Shown here: positions 15,101-25,710 of the stretch, piece after piece | How the letters are laid out: each line of letters opens with the position of its first letter | How positions within the stretch are numbered: the stretch's first letter is position 1 | Assembly: GCA_000611775.1 (NCBI GenBank) | Contig: KK106983.1 | Coordinates: 4,454,808-4,518,807, forward strand | Source: Umbilicaria muhlenbergii | Taxonomy: Eukaryota > Ascomycota > Lecanoromycetes > Umbilicariales > Umbilicariaceae | Length of the DNA: 64,000 nt | Direction: 5' to 3' | The notes under the pieces: generated by a model | What the model was told of the DNA's origin: nothing | The model's database searches: none | Seen by the model: only the letters and a program-made list of their open reading frames with translations | Made by a program: the position numbers and the translations under genes

Positions 15101-17188
15101 CCCTACACACGCATATGCTCTTCGTTCGCTCCCTACCGCCGATCTCTCACGAAAGAAGCAGCACCGCCGAGCAAATTATACAAGACCCCCGGAATAGAAA
15201 TGGTTCGAGCTCTTCTGGCGCAAAGTGTAACTAACTACTCGTACATGCTTGGTTTTGGCATGGCGAAGAGTCGAGAAGGTCCCCGGGAAAAAAGCAGCTG
15301 AAGTGCCTCCGGCGCAGTTCTAGCTGAGGCTCGTGGGCCCCACCGTCGCCGTGACACCAGGATGGTCGGGTGCAATCTAGACCTGGGATGACGTCAATCT
15401 GTGGGATTGCACAAGGTAATTAGATAATCGGAATGGACTCCACTTCAACAACAGACGGGCGGCCGAGGAACAAGAAAGCGGCAGCTGGGCAAGCCACAGT
15501 ACCTGAAGCCACTACTCTCGTGCTGGTCTATTCGTATGAGACTATGACTCCATTCTAGCTTTAGGGTTTGGATTAATATTCCTGTGGGGCGCAGCCTTGT
15601 TACACATTTCCACAATTTCCACCACCTTACTCTAAATGCCAGTGGTAAGAGATTCGCCTTTCGCATGCGGAAAGTCATGCCCGTGCGCATGGCCCTGTCC
15701 GTCTGAAGTGGGAGATAAAGGAACAGATGTGGACCGGTCCGGAGGGCGGACAGGACAAGACAGGACAGCACTGGACAGGATGTGGACTTGGGGAGAGGAA
15801 GAAAGTTGGACAGGGCGGCAGGGATGCATGGCACGTACAGGGGGTCCTTAGACTGCATCCGCTCGTCGATGTACTCGAGATGGCTCGAGCATGCCTAGGA
15901 GACTTAGACTCTCCCAGCTAGGGTCCCTAGCGGCTCCCCGGGAGTAGGGGTCTACGGTCTGGCTCCGGCCTGGGCCTCCGTGCACCGTGGCTGCCCCGAC
16001 GGCCCCGGCTCCCCCCAAGCCCAGGTGAGCCAAAATAGCAAACTAGCAAATCGCACTCGCCACACCCCTCGACCGTCTACCCTCCGCCATCCGCAATCCG
16101 CATCGGCATACGCACCCCATGCTCCATGCTCCATGCTCTATGCTCCATGCTCCCTGCTCCCTGCTCCCTGCTCCCTACCCTTGCTGGCAATCATTCCATC
16201 CCCCTTCGTGGAATCCACTATTGACCTGCCTGACAATGCCTCGCTCGTCATTCGCCCACGCCCGTTCGCTCGTGCTCTCGCTCGCCCAGCGCCGGCATGG
16301 GGGCGGATCGATGCCGATTCGAAGTCCCTGAGCCTCTTCCCCCCCCGCCCGTCTTGGCCGTTTATTGTCCGCCTTCGTCTTCGGATCCCGCCGTTTCCAT
16401 TCAGCTCGTGCAGCGGCCAGGCAGGATCGAGCCTAAGCACGGATCTCACGCGTGCCTTGTGCACCGGTAGGCCGGGGTGATACCGGCGGAAACCAATCAC
16501 ATCTCGTGCTGCGACATTCGCCGCCTGCAATCGAAGCAGCTGGGTCCCATCCCGCCCTGCCAGATCCTACGCACTCTTCCACAAGCGTGCATGGTGCCTC
16601 TCCGGTGCATGTCACCTCTGACAAGTTCTTCTCATCCATTCAACTCAAACGATAGCTCCCATTGTCCCTTCACTTTTCGCCGTTCGCTTGCTAATCTTAA
16701 CTCACCTGTCAAGCCGCTGCCCGACTCCAAGTGGGTTCGTCTCCCTCAAGCGATTCTCCTCTCCTTGTCTGTTCATCAGGGGCAGGCCTTTTCCAAGCAA
16801 GTGATCGACTCTCAAACCCAATTGCTGCAAGGTTCTATCACTTCTAAACTCCTTCCGTCCTGCCCCAGATACATTCTGAGGTACAAGTCCCGCGCATCAT
16901 CCTCTCACAGCCGTTGCATGTTTCTCAAAATACTTCATTCGGATTTCAACCCTTCCGACCCTTGCCACTGGTAACTGCTCGGCGCCAAACGAGTAAAGGA
17001 TACAAAGGAGCTGTTGACTTGAGGTATGTTGCTCTGTCTTCATGACACGAGCTACACATATCTAGATTGCGGATCACCACCACGCTTGTTGTCTTGGTTG
17101 TGCTCTTTTGGCGAGGATATGGGCTGATATGGCTGTCTTCTGGGTGCAGCAGTGGTGGGCTCTCCCTGTGGTCGTAGAAGAGCCTCAA
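12151..17188. other. Gene-poor 5 kb spacer upstream of the YTH gene
   Basis: No reading frame here has family motifs, long exons or convincing splice structure. The right-hand third (about 15.9-17.1 kb) is rich in C and CT tracts and probably includes the promoter and a long 5' leader of the YTH gene. Recognisable items are a perfect CRE palindrome TGACGTCA at 15389-15396, related TGACGTCG (14147-14154) and TGACGTAA (14519-14526), an E-box palindrome ATCACGTGAT near 14168-14177, and a heptamer array at 16117-16172. Base composition is not AT-biased, so a RIP-degraded transposon is unlikely. Confidence 0.4.
16117..16172. repeat. Heptanucleotide array, 8 units of CCATGCT/CCCTGCT
   Basis: Eight consecutive 7-bp units. 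The first five are CCATGCT, with one CTATGCT variant; the last three are CCCTGCT. The clean switch of variant suggests block-wise expansion. It lies about 1 kb upstream of the YTH start codon, in a CT-rich stretch. Confidence 0.9.
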
Positions 17189-19524
17189 ATGGGCGACTCG
17201 CATCCACAAGGAGGCCGCCCGCCTTTGGGGAACATTTCCTCGAATACTTCGGCTCATTCTCGACGTCCGGATGAGGAAGAATTCCCAACAGCAGGTAAGG
17301 CCTCACCTCTCCGTTGCGCTGTTCAGCCAGCACGGACAATCTCTGCACGTGTCCAGCGCTGATTGACCGTGTGTAGCAAACTTAGCCGGTGCTCACGCAC
17401 CGTATGAATTTCACTTGCAAGCTCCCACTCCACAAGAGCGTCCCGGTGGTGGTCAATCATTCAACGCACCTGGACAGCGTACATCAATAACCACAATGGC
17501 CGCAGGCCCGCAAACCGGTCTTTTGAATATGGGAGGATTGGCCGGAGCTCTCCCCGAATACCAATCGCCAGACTACCAACCATCCACAAATCCCTATGTG
17601 CAGCCATCAACTCCGCAACGCTTCCCTGCTGGACCTTCTCCCTCCGCTATCCTCTACCAACTTCAACAAAACCCGCCGTTTGCCGGTCAAACGACTATGC
17701 AGAATTCAGGTTACAACCTTCCCTTCCAGTCACAATACGCAACACAATTTCCCCACGGACAGCAGGCCTCACATTCCGCGCAGCAGCAGCAACAACAACA
17801 ACAACAACAATATCCGCAGGCTCAGGGGGGTCAACATACTCAGTCAGGTAATCCTAGTCCTGTGCAACAATCCTACCCCGGCCCTGGATATTTCCCAAGT
17901 CAGCAGCAACAGCAGCAGTACATGTATTATCCTACGCCTTATGGGCAGCCGGGCCAGTCACAGCAAGGTTTTCAAGGCCGCTCGGGGGGGGCTTTTCTCG
18001 GCTCCTATAATCGGAGAGGGAGTCAGTCTTATGGACAAGCCCCATTTCAACAGCATGAGAGTGGAATTAATACAGGGAACGTCAGTTTCCCCGCTCAGAG
18101 TGGATTCACGCCAGGCGCAAATGTTCCTTATGGATATAGTGTCGGTGGATCATTCCTAAGACCGGGGAGTGTACCAGGTGAGCGATCGCACTTCAATTAT
18201 GCTGGTGTATGGAACTTAGCTGAAATTCCATGTTAGCAGCCATTAGTAGAAACAGCTCAGGCTCTAGTTTGGGAGCAATACCCTCGGTGCCACGCGGACC
18301 GCCCCGCAAGCCGAAACAATCAGGCCACGCGCTTTGGGTGGGCAACTTACCCCCTGGAACTGTAGTCACGGATCTCAAAGACCATTTCTCGAAAGACGCC
18401 ACCAATGACATTGAGAGCGTTTTCCTTATTTCTAAAAGTAACTGCGCATTTGTCAACTACCGCAGTGATGCAGCTTGCGCTGCTGCAATGACTAGATTCC
18501 ACGACTCAAGGTTTCAAGGTGTTCGCCTGGTCTGTCGCCTGCGCAGGAGCTCGGCCGCCCCATCACCTGGCGTACCCACAGGACCTGCTGCGCTCACGTC
18601 GATCTTCGGTCAAACACCAACACAACCAGAGGCCAATGTGCAAGATCCTGAACAGGTGGCAGGTGCTGGGGAGTCAGACGCTACTGAAGCATCAGTTGCA
18701 GGCGAAAGCGCCACAAAAGGCGGAGATATGTTCTTCATCGTCAAGAGCTTGACTGTGGAAGATCTGGAATTGAGTGCGCGCAACGGTATCTGGGCTACGC
18801 AAGCACACAATGAAGCTGCTTTGAACAAAGCTTTCGAGGTGAGGTCACGTCCTACCAACTTCTTTCTTACCAATGTTAATCACGGTGTTAGAATGCCGAG
18901 AATGTCTATCTTATCTTCTCTGCCAACAAGTCGGGAGAATATTTTGGCTACGCACGCATGATATCACCCATCAGCGACGACGCAGCAGCGAATCTCGACT
19001 GGGCTCCTAAAGCAGAAACCATTCCGGATGATCCGGAACTCCCACGGTCGATCCCCACAGCAGCAACTGAGTTCGCACCCAAAGGGCGCATCATCGATGA
19101 CTCTGCTCGTGGCACCATCTTCTGGGAAGCCGACCCCAAGGATCAGAACATTGTTGTCGAAAACACCGAGGGTGAAGACACAAAGAGTGTGGCGGAGAAA
19201 GAAGAAGGGCCACGTTCTGAAGAAGGAGGGGCTACACCGTCGGGCTCGCAATCGTTCGGCAAGCCATTCAGAATTGAATGGATGTCAACAACAAGGGTGC
19301 CCTTCTATCGGACAAGAGGGCTGAGGAACCCGTGGAATGCCAACAGGGAGGTCAAGATAGCAAGGGATGGTACCGAGTTAGAAACAAACGTCGGCAAGAG
19401 GCTTATCCAGATGTTTCACCGCAGTGTGCCCGCGCCAGGCGACCCGGGAATGGGTCCTCCCGGCCCCACCGCGCCTGGGATGGGAATACAAATGGGATAT
19501 CCTGGCACGCAGGGGCCATTTTGA
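17189..19524 (+). CDS. RRM-YTH domain RNA-binding protein (Mmi1/YTH family)
   Basis: Predicted reader of N6-methyladenosine or of DSR-type RNA motifs, probably nuclear. Exons 17189-17294, 17377-18177, 18237-18838 and 18892-19524 give 2142 nt, 713 residues. The start at 17189 opens a short exon that joins exon 2 through an 82 bp intron. Residues 36-300 are low-complexity Gln/Pro/Ser/Gly with uninterrupted glutamine runs near 17780-17815. An RRM follows at about 334-410 (HALWVGNLPPG as RNP2; NCAFVNY as RNP1). The YTH domain starts near 464 (GDMFFIVKSL, GIWATQ with the first cage Trp, VYLIFSANKSGEYFGYA) and ends after LRNPWNANREVKIARDGTE. Between the central strand (FGYARM) and the FRIEWM strand there is an acidic insertion of about 90 residues, far longer than in animal YTH domains. 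The RRM-YTH pairing is known in filamentous ascomycetes. A purine-rich GAA tract follows the stop near 19640. Confidence 0.93.
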
Positions 19525-20846
19525 GCCGGTTGTGAAACACGCCAACGCCACGTTGGGCACGGAGGAAGGTGGGGCGGACGAGCCAGCTTCGCTGCGCGGC
19601 ACTGGCCCGCTCTCAAAGGAGGAGGAGAGGCGAAAAGGAGAAGAAGAAGAAGAAGAAGAGGAAGAAGCGAGGAAAAGGTGTGTCTGAAGAAAGAGGCCCT
19701 CTAATTAGGCCCTGCCGGGCAGGGTCTATGTTTTACTGTATAGTTATAATTCACCCCTACACGAAGCAACGATTCGGAAATGTGGATACATGAGGGAATG
19801 ATTGAATGGGGCATGACTCTTTTGTTGAGAAGCATTTTTAATTCGGCATCGGCATTTGTATAGCGCGTGGATAATAGAAAAAAGGAGAGGATTTTTGCAG
19901 AGGATGAGGAAAGATGGAATGGTGGTAGAGCTGGGATGGCTCCGGTACACAAAGTGGATTAATTAAGCATATATGAGGCCTGATAGCTGAACACCCGTTC
20001 GAGATTCACGATGCCGTCTTTTGGTGCTGTCTTGGACGTTTTCGAGGTTTCTCGATATTTTGACCATTTCTGAACGATTGAGTAAAATTCAGGGACCATC
20101 AGGAGCCAAATACGTCCTAGAACGACTCATTACAGTCTTGGCTGTGTAGTGTTATCATATCGACAATGAGCGGTAGAAAAGCGCACACACAGAAACCGCC
20201 AGATTAAAGTCCTAACATATGTGTTGATTTTCCTTCACTCCCGTGCTGAGGAACTAAAGTTTGCCCGAAAAGAAGCTTTCCATTACTGACAGCATTGGAC
20301 GTAAGGCTTTCAAGATCCATGATCCTCAGGGGTCGTCGCCATGATTGGGTCACCGCCTTAGTTTACTGGGTTGAATGCCCACCCAGGTCTAGGGCCTTGA
20401 TCAGAAGCAACGATTTCGAATGATTCTGGTCATCTGATGAGAAGTTGAAGGACGCTGGCGTTTAAAAACGCCATGCGATAACTTCTGGAAGTATGTCTGT
20501 TTACATCCTGGCCATATATGCAATGCATGTATTTAGGTCATCTGATCATTTGATTCATGCTGCCGGGAGACCTGATGAATCGCGCCAGTTCGCCATGAGT
20601 TTTTGAGGACTATGTGTATGTACACGGATTGTGGGTATCAGAGCATGAACCAGGGTGTTCTGCTGCGAGCGGTGTGATAGACATCCTCAATAAAGCAACT
20701 GACGAAGTATGAAGTAGATATCGTAAATAAGTATACAAGCCCAAAGCACATCAGTGTCCGGTTCTTTAAATTAAAATGCGTGGTGCATCTGCTCGGGTAT
20801 CATTCAAAGAGGGTATTAGCGATGAGCGACGAGTAACGAAAACATC
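19525..20846. other. Convergent spacer between the YTH and CDF genes
   Basis: This 1.3 kb stretch between two converging stop codons should hold both 3' UTRs and terminators. It is more AT-rich than the flanks and starts with a GA-rich tract (about 19615-19680). I see no coding or RNA gene in it. Confidence 0.4.
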
Positions 20847-22757
20847 CTAATCCTGCTGATTCAAGTGACTGGGTAGATTGTAACCTGCATAGTCCTGATG
20901 CACAAACGCCCGATCAACGCTGGGAACAGACTCAAGCACATACTGAAGACTTTCAGACACATCGTGGCTATCTCGAAGACTCATACTCTCATCGAGCACG
21001 ATATCCACTTCGACATTTAATCGATCGCCGCTGTGATATGCCTGTAAGCCTTGGATCTGCTTGATAGATTTTGCGAATCTCATGGTCAGATAGAGGAGGA
21101 CGTTGCGCTCGTCGGCGCTGGCGGCGGCGCCGGTCAAGTTGCGGATGTGGGCGGCCGAAGTGCGCGACCAGTTTATAATGACGTATAACGACAAGAAAAG
21201 ACCGCCTAGGGCGTCGAGCCACCAGATCTGAGCGTAGTAACCGACTTGACATGTACGTGAGCTTCGAGCTGGACTCCATTGGGGAACGTGTGCGCCGCTG
21301 CGCCTCGGCCACGGGGTGGAGATGAGGTGAGAGGACTTACCAAGAGGAAAAATGATGCTAAATACATTGAAGACGACGTCGGTCATGGCATCTTGAGCCA
21401 AGGCTTGTACGCTTGAGTTCTTGATCATGCGGCACCACAACCAGCAGCCAAATTTGATCAGAACGGTACTAGCCATGATAATGATGGATGGCAGGCCAAG
21501 CTGGACAACGGAATGATCACCGGAGGTCAGACGATTGACACATTCGAGTGCGACTTGGCAGAAGGAAACGACAATGATGATCGAGAATACCAGCACACCG
21601 ATGGGCTCGAGACGCCGACGCCCAACTGGATAGGCGTATTGGTCTTGACGCGAGATGAGCTTCGTGGTCGTCCATATGATTGCTGTGCTGAGGAAGTCAA
21701 GAGCAGCGTCTACCAGGGAGGCCAAGACGGAAAGCGAGCTTGTGAGGACGATGACGGCGATTTTTCCGCCTAGGAGAACCGCGTTCGCAATCAGATTGAT
21801 GTAGATGGCAACCGTCACGATGGGACTTCCACTGTCGATATCTTCGTCTGCCGGGACCCCAAGCTGGGCTCTTTTAGGCCCGTCTTCAGCAGGCTCTCCA
21901 AGTAGTGGCGTATCCTCGGTTGGCAACCTGTATAGGTCCTTTGGTGTTCTCTTCACTTTTATCCTAGGGCTGTGGGCGGCTGAGCGCGGTGCGGGCGACC
22001 TATCAGCAGCTCTGCCAGAGGATCCTTCTTCTTCTGCATCCGAAGGGGCTGCTGATGACTCCTCGGTGATGGTATGGGGAATCTCCATGTTTGTTGCCGG
22101 GACTTGATTGTATTCTTGGATCAGATTGTGCGGAAGTGACGAATCCAGTAGTCGGTCGATGTATATGTACTGTGATATAAGGAAGTTGTTCCGCTCGTAA
22201 TATTTGCGTCTAATAGCAACATTATCAGTTGGGCCGTTCTCTTGGAGTGGGATTCGCGTTCCTTGCTTGCATACAGAGGCTTCTTCATTCCTTTGAGCTC
22301 TTCCTCCGACTTGTAGTACTGATGCCTATTACAGCCCACGCTCCTCAGCTTTCTCGTACCACAGCATATCCTCGAACAATGTGCTGTACGGTCTTCCACC
22401 AGGGTATCCAAGGACCTACCATTGGTACCTAGGATTACTGTTGCCAATCAAGCGCATAGATCGCATTTGCGGCGTCATTAAAACCTGGGCTCCGGTACCC
22501 ACCCTCCCCTCTCCCCCCTTTCCACCATCCCCATCCCTCTCAAGATCCATCTCGCCGTCCTCTTCACTCCTCCTTACTCTCGACGCCCTCCTCTGCGGGC
22601 CCTGCCCCCTTAGATCATGTAGACTAGCTGTTGATCTGCTGTGAATCAAGCCTGGCAAGCTCTGCCCACGCGTGGAGATGACATCGTCCGAGAGCGGAAG
22701 GAATTGACGAAGACCGGCGATGCGGAAAGGTGAGTTTGGCTTGAAATCGTCGGCCAT
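20847..22757 (-). CDS. Cation diffusion facilitator transporter, manganese-type (DxxxD)
   Basis: Membrane exporter of divalent metal, probably Mn2+ (or Fe2+), by proton antiport, into an organelle or out of the cell. Exons 22757-22420, 22325-22275, 22209-21341 and 21244-20847 give 1656 nt, 551 residues; introns are 94, 65 and 96 bp. The first two junctions restore the conserved cytosolic N-terminal block (YKSEEELKGMKKPLRKYYE, then RNNFLISQYIYIDRLLDSS), so a shorter model starting at 22088 would be truncated. Six membrane segments run from about residue 258 to 440. Metal sites are D297xxxD301 in TM2 and D403xxxD407 in TM5, the Mn-CDF signature, in place of the HxxxD of zinc CDFs. A C-terminal cytosolic domain with histidines (QAYHSGD, RDSHDVSE, FVHQDY) completes it. 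An ATG at 22775 is also in frame. The last intron (21340-21245) is a stop-free multiple of three, so retention would give a 583-residue protein. Confidence 0.92.
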
Positions 22758-23270
22758 TGCGGGGGTGACTAGCATCAGCCAAGAGCGACTGTCTCTGTGC
22801 GGTGGTTATGGAAGGAGCTTCGCCGGCTTTCCCATTATGCTGCCGGGCTGGCCGTTTGGTATTCTGAATTCAGATGCCGGAACTTGAAAGCCGTGGGTAA
22901 ATTGCCGACGTCGAATGATGGCTGAGGCGGCGGATGCGCCGCTAGGCGTTATTATACCTACATACTCGAAATACTCTACGAGTTGCTTCCGCTAATGTTT
23001 CAATATCTGAAGCCGCGTTTTAACAACTCAATCATCACTGTAGCTATCACAGTTGCGATTCATGAATTTGAATTTTCCTCACTCTAAGGGACATGTTCGC
23101 ATCCCGGGGTGCGACAAGAGCAATGTTGCATGCAGGTAGGTAGCCACCAAAGCCCCCCAGTGGATCCTAGGTAGTGCCCAAATATCTTCAAGTCTTATGG
23201 TCATGAACACGTGTCTCGTTGACGTGGCATTGCTGCCGACACCTAGAATCAAGCGGTGCTATCCCCCACA
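22758..23270. other. Spacer: CDF promoter and UBX gene 3' end
   Basis: About 0.5 kb between two minus-strand genes. It should hold the CDF promoter/5' leader (right after 22757) and the UBX 3' UTR (just before 23271). I recognise no element in it. Confidence 0.35.
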
Positions 23271-25066
23271 TCATCCCTCTAGGTATTCTACCATGACGGT
23301 CCCGTTCTTCAACCCAGCTTGCTCAATGCTATCCTCCAAAAGGTTGATCAGGTTCTTCTGCATAAAGATCAACTCAAACTCCTGCCCCTCCCGGCCCTCA
23401 AGAGGACTCGCTTTCAACCACTCATAGATTCTTCGGACCGCATCCGAAAGAGAGAATCTTCTAACTACTCTGCCATTCGGATGACGGAACTGGATGCGTG
23501 TGGTACTGGTCGGATCCGGGGCAGGCTCAGTATGCGGACTCGACGACGAGATCACGGAGAATGGCGAAGGTATCGTAACGGGTGTTTGCGAATGACCGTT
23601 CGTTTGCGATGCTTCCACGTCTGTCATATATGCATCCTCCTCCTCGGCCTTGCCCTTGCCTTTCCCAAGGTCTCCGACACTCCTTGTCAGATCATCAGGG
23701 TCATCCTCTGCGGGGACACCGTTGCCCGCTAAGCTGTTCTGCAGAGCCATCTCCAGCATCTCCTCTTCAGTCATCTTCTCAACTTGCTTATCCTTCCTCG
23801 CTTCGGGTTTCCTTTTTGCAACAGGATTCTTCGCGGTAACCTTCAGGCTATACCTGTCGAGGAACTCATGCAGCTGCATCAAGAAGTCCATTGCTTTCGG
23901 AGCTGGCGGCCCAGACCAGACCTTTACTTGCTCCCCTGTCCTGGGGTCGACAATTGCGATGTGCGGATATGCGTCTTGGTTGTCACGCGCTTGAAAGTAG
24001 TATTGGATATACTGGTTTCCTCGGGGGTCATCCTTCGCGTATTGCATGAACAGGAAGTTTTCTTTCACAGTGTCTCTTACTCCAGGATTTTTCCAGATAT
24101 CGCGGTTCAAAACCTGGCAATCGAAAACTGCAGGATCTTGTATATTGACCAGAATCCACTTCTCGTTATCCCTCCCTTCCTGTCGTGCTTCATCCCATGG
24201 CAAACGCGACATCAGCTCGAAAGGTGGGCGATACATCTCGGCAAGAAGGTTGGATTTTGAGGATGCTTCAGATGCTCCCGCTGTTGCTTGAGCTAGTCGA
24301 TCACGTCGTGTGTTCCTATCGGCTTCTACGTCACTCCATATTGAAGTTGACACCGGCTGTTGGTTAAATATGCCCGGGCGACCTAGTAGATTTAGTAGCT
24401 GGCAAAGTTCGGGGGTACATTTTTTGCAATCTTCAGAAGGTGCGTACCGTGAGGTCTTGGCCGCTGCCTAGCACGCATCTGCTCGAGTACTGCAGCGCGC
24501 ATTTCATCCGCATCACTTAGAATATCGTAAGATTCAGGACCGACTAAAGTCTCTGTGGTACGCCCTAGTGGAGCTCTGATACCCTCAGCATCTCCACTAC
24601 CACCCAGATCACCACCAGCATAGAGCTCCTCCTGTAACCGTCTGGCCATAGCCTCGTCCTCGTCAATCTCGCCGCTTGCCCGACCCACTGATGGCGTTAG
24701 ACTTGCTGGTGCATGTACTGCTGATATTGACCTCGCCGCCGCAGGGGTAGATCTCGAGTTGTACGCGGTGATTTCGGGTTCATCCCCATCTGATATCTCT
24801 GGGTCTGAATCCACATGAACGATGCCATCCTCGTCTTCATAAGCGCGTCGCTGACCTGATGGTCGAGTTGATGCAGACGATGTGGGTGGAGCTTGTGGTA
24901 CGCGTGTCGTCGACGAGGGCCCTGCGAGGTCGGCACCATCACTAGCGAAGAAGAGCTCAATAGCTTGTTGCATATTGCCATCGGTGAGCCTGAGGTACTG
25001 GTTCGCTATGTCAAGCGTGGTGCCAGTGATGGCCGTAAACTGGGCAACTGCCCCGTCCTCCTCCAT
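23271..25066 (-). CDS. UBX5: UBA-UAS-UIM-UBX protein (Ubx5/UBXN7-like Cdc48 cofactor), probable frameshift
   Basis: Adaptor linking the Cdc48/p97 unfoldase to ubiquitin and, in known relatives, to cullin ligases. Exon 1 is 25066-24448 and exon 2 is 24383-23271, with a 64 bp intron (branch CTAAA/CTACT, acceptor CTAG). Order of parts: an N-terminal UBA-like fold (residues 1-45, ending NMQQAIELFF), a disordered linker, the UAS thioredoxin-like domain (RPPFELM, DPAVFDCQVLNRDIW, AYPHIAIVDPRTGE), a UIM (EEEMLEMALQNSLA) and a C-terminal UBX domain (RIQFRHPNGRVVRRF to the end, MVEYLEG). Exon 1 splices into RPGIFNQ, the sequence I expect just before the UAS region, but that frame stops within about ten codons. 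The downstream STSIWSD frame is offset by one base across an AAA run at 24360-24362. A 36 bp intron could keep the frame but is too short for this genome. The gene is probably intact in nature, with a one-base sequence error, or else carries a real frameshift. Confidence 0.85.
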
Positions 25067-25710
25067 GCTAGGCGTTGAGTTTCTTCAGAAACAGTGGAGG
25101 ACGCGATGTGGGTAAGATACTGGTAATGCTAGGATCTATGGAAATGCTCGAAGTTGTAGGAAAGAGCAAGAAGCAAGCGGGTGGGTGCGCTGTAAGATAC
25201 GGATAAAGCGATGCTGGAAGATGCCGTTGGTGCGCCCCTGCTCCGGCGCCCTGCTCCTCATTCCCAGCTTTTTGAACGCTCAAAGGAAGTGTGAGAGCGC
25301 CAAAAGCTCATGTTAGATCGGTGCTGCGGGATGGAGCCTGGCACACTGGTCGGTTGTCTCGTAGGAGAGCAGTCAGGTAAGGTATGCAAGAGTACCGTAT
25401 CTTCTGAACACCAGGACACCCTCCAGAGCCTCCTCAGCCTAACAGCGTCATTTGTTCTCGCTCGGTAAAGCAAGCTCCGTTAGTTCGACGGGCTAAGCTG
25501 AGCTAGGCCGGACTGAGCTAGAAGCTAAGCCAAGACTGTACTTTGGAAAGTGCGTCAACATCGACTCCAGGTAGCAGTCAGCATACGCAAGCGTCTTGCT
25601 CCAGGGTCAAAGCCTTCCGCCATGCCTTCCGCAAATCCCACTCACCTACACTGTTGCAAGTTTTCTTTGTGATCAGTAGCAGCCAAAATTTCTTCTCACA
25701 AGTCGAAGAG
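25067..25710. promoter_or_regulatory. Shared divergent upstream region of UBX5 and ECM29
   Basis: This 644 bp lies between two divergent start codons. Both products serve the ubiquitin-proteasome system (a Cdc48 cofactor and a proteasome adaptor), so a common proteasome-stress input is conceivable. I could not find a clear PACE-type (GGTGGCAAA) element by eye. A variant GTAAGGTAT occurs near 25378-25386. Confidence 0.4.

Noticed and set aside
15445-16530. Cluster of open frames on both strands around the CT-rich and heptamer region
   Set aside because: They overlap each other on both strands, track the repeats, and carry no recognisable domain.
24384-24419. 36 bp intron that would keep the UBX5 frame open
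   Set aside because: Shorter than any other intron in the window (44 bp minimum), and it would discard the RPGIFNQ segment produced by the normal 64 bp splice.
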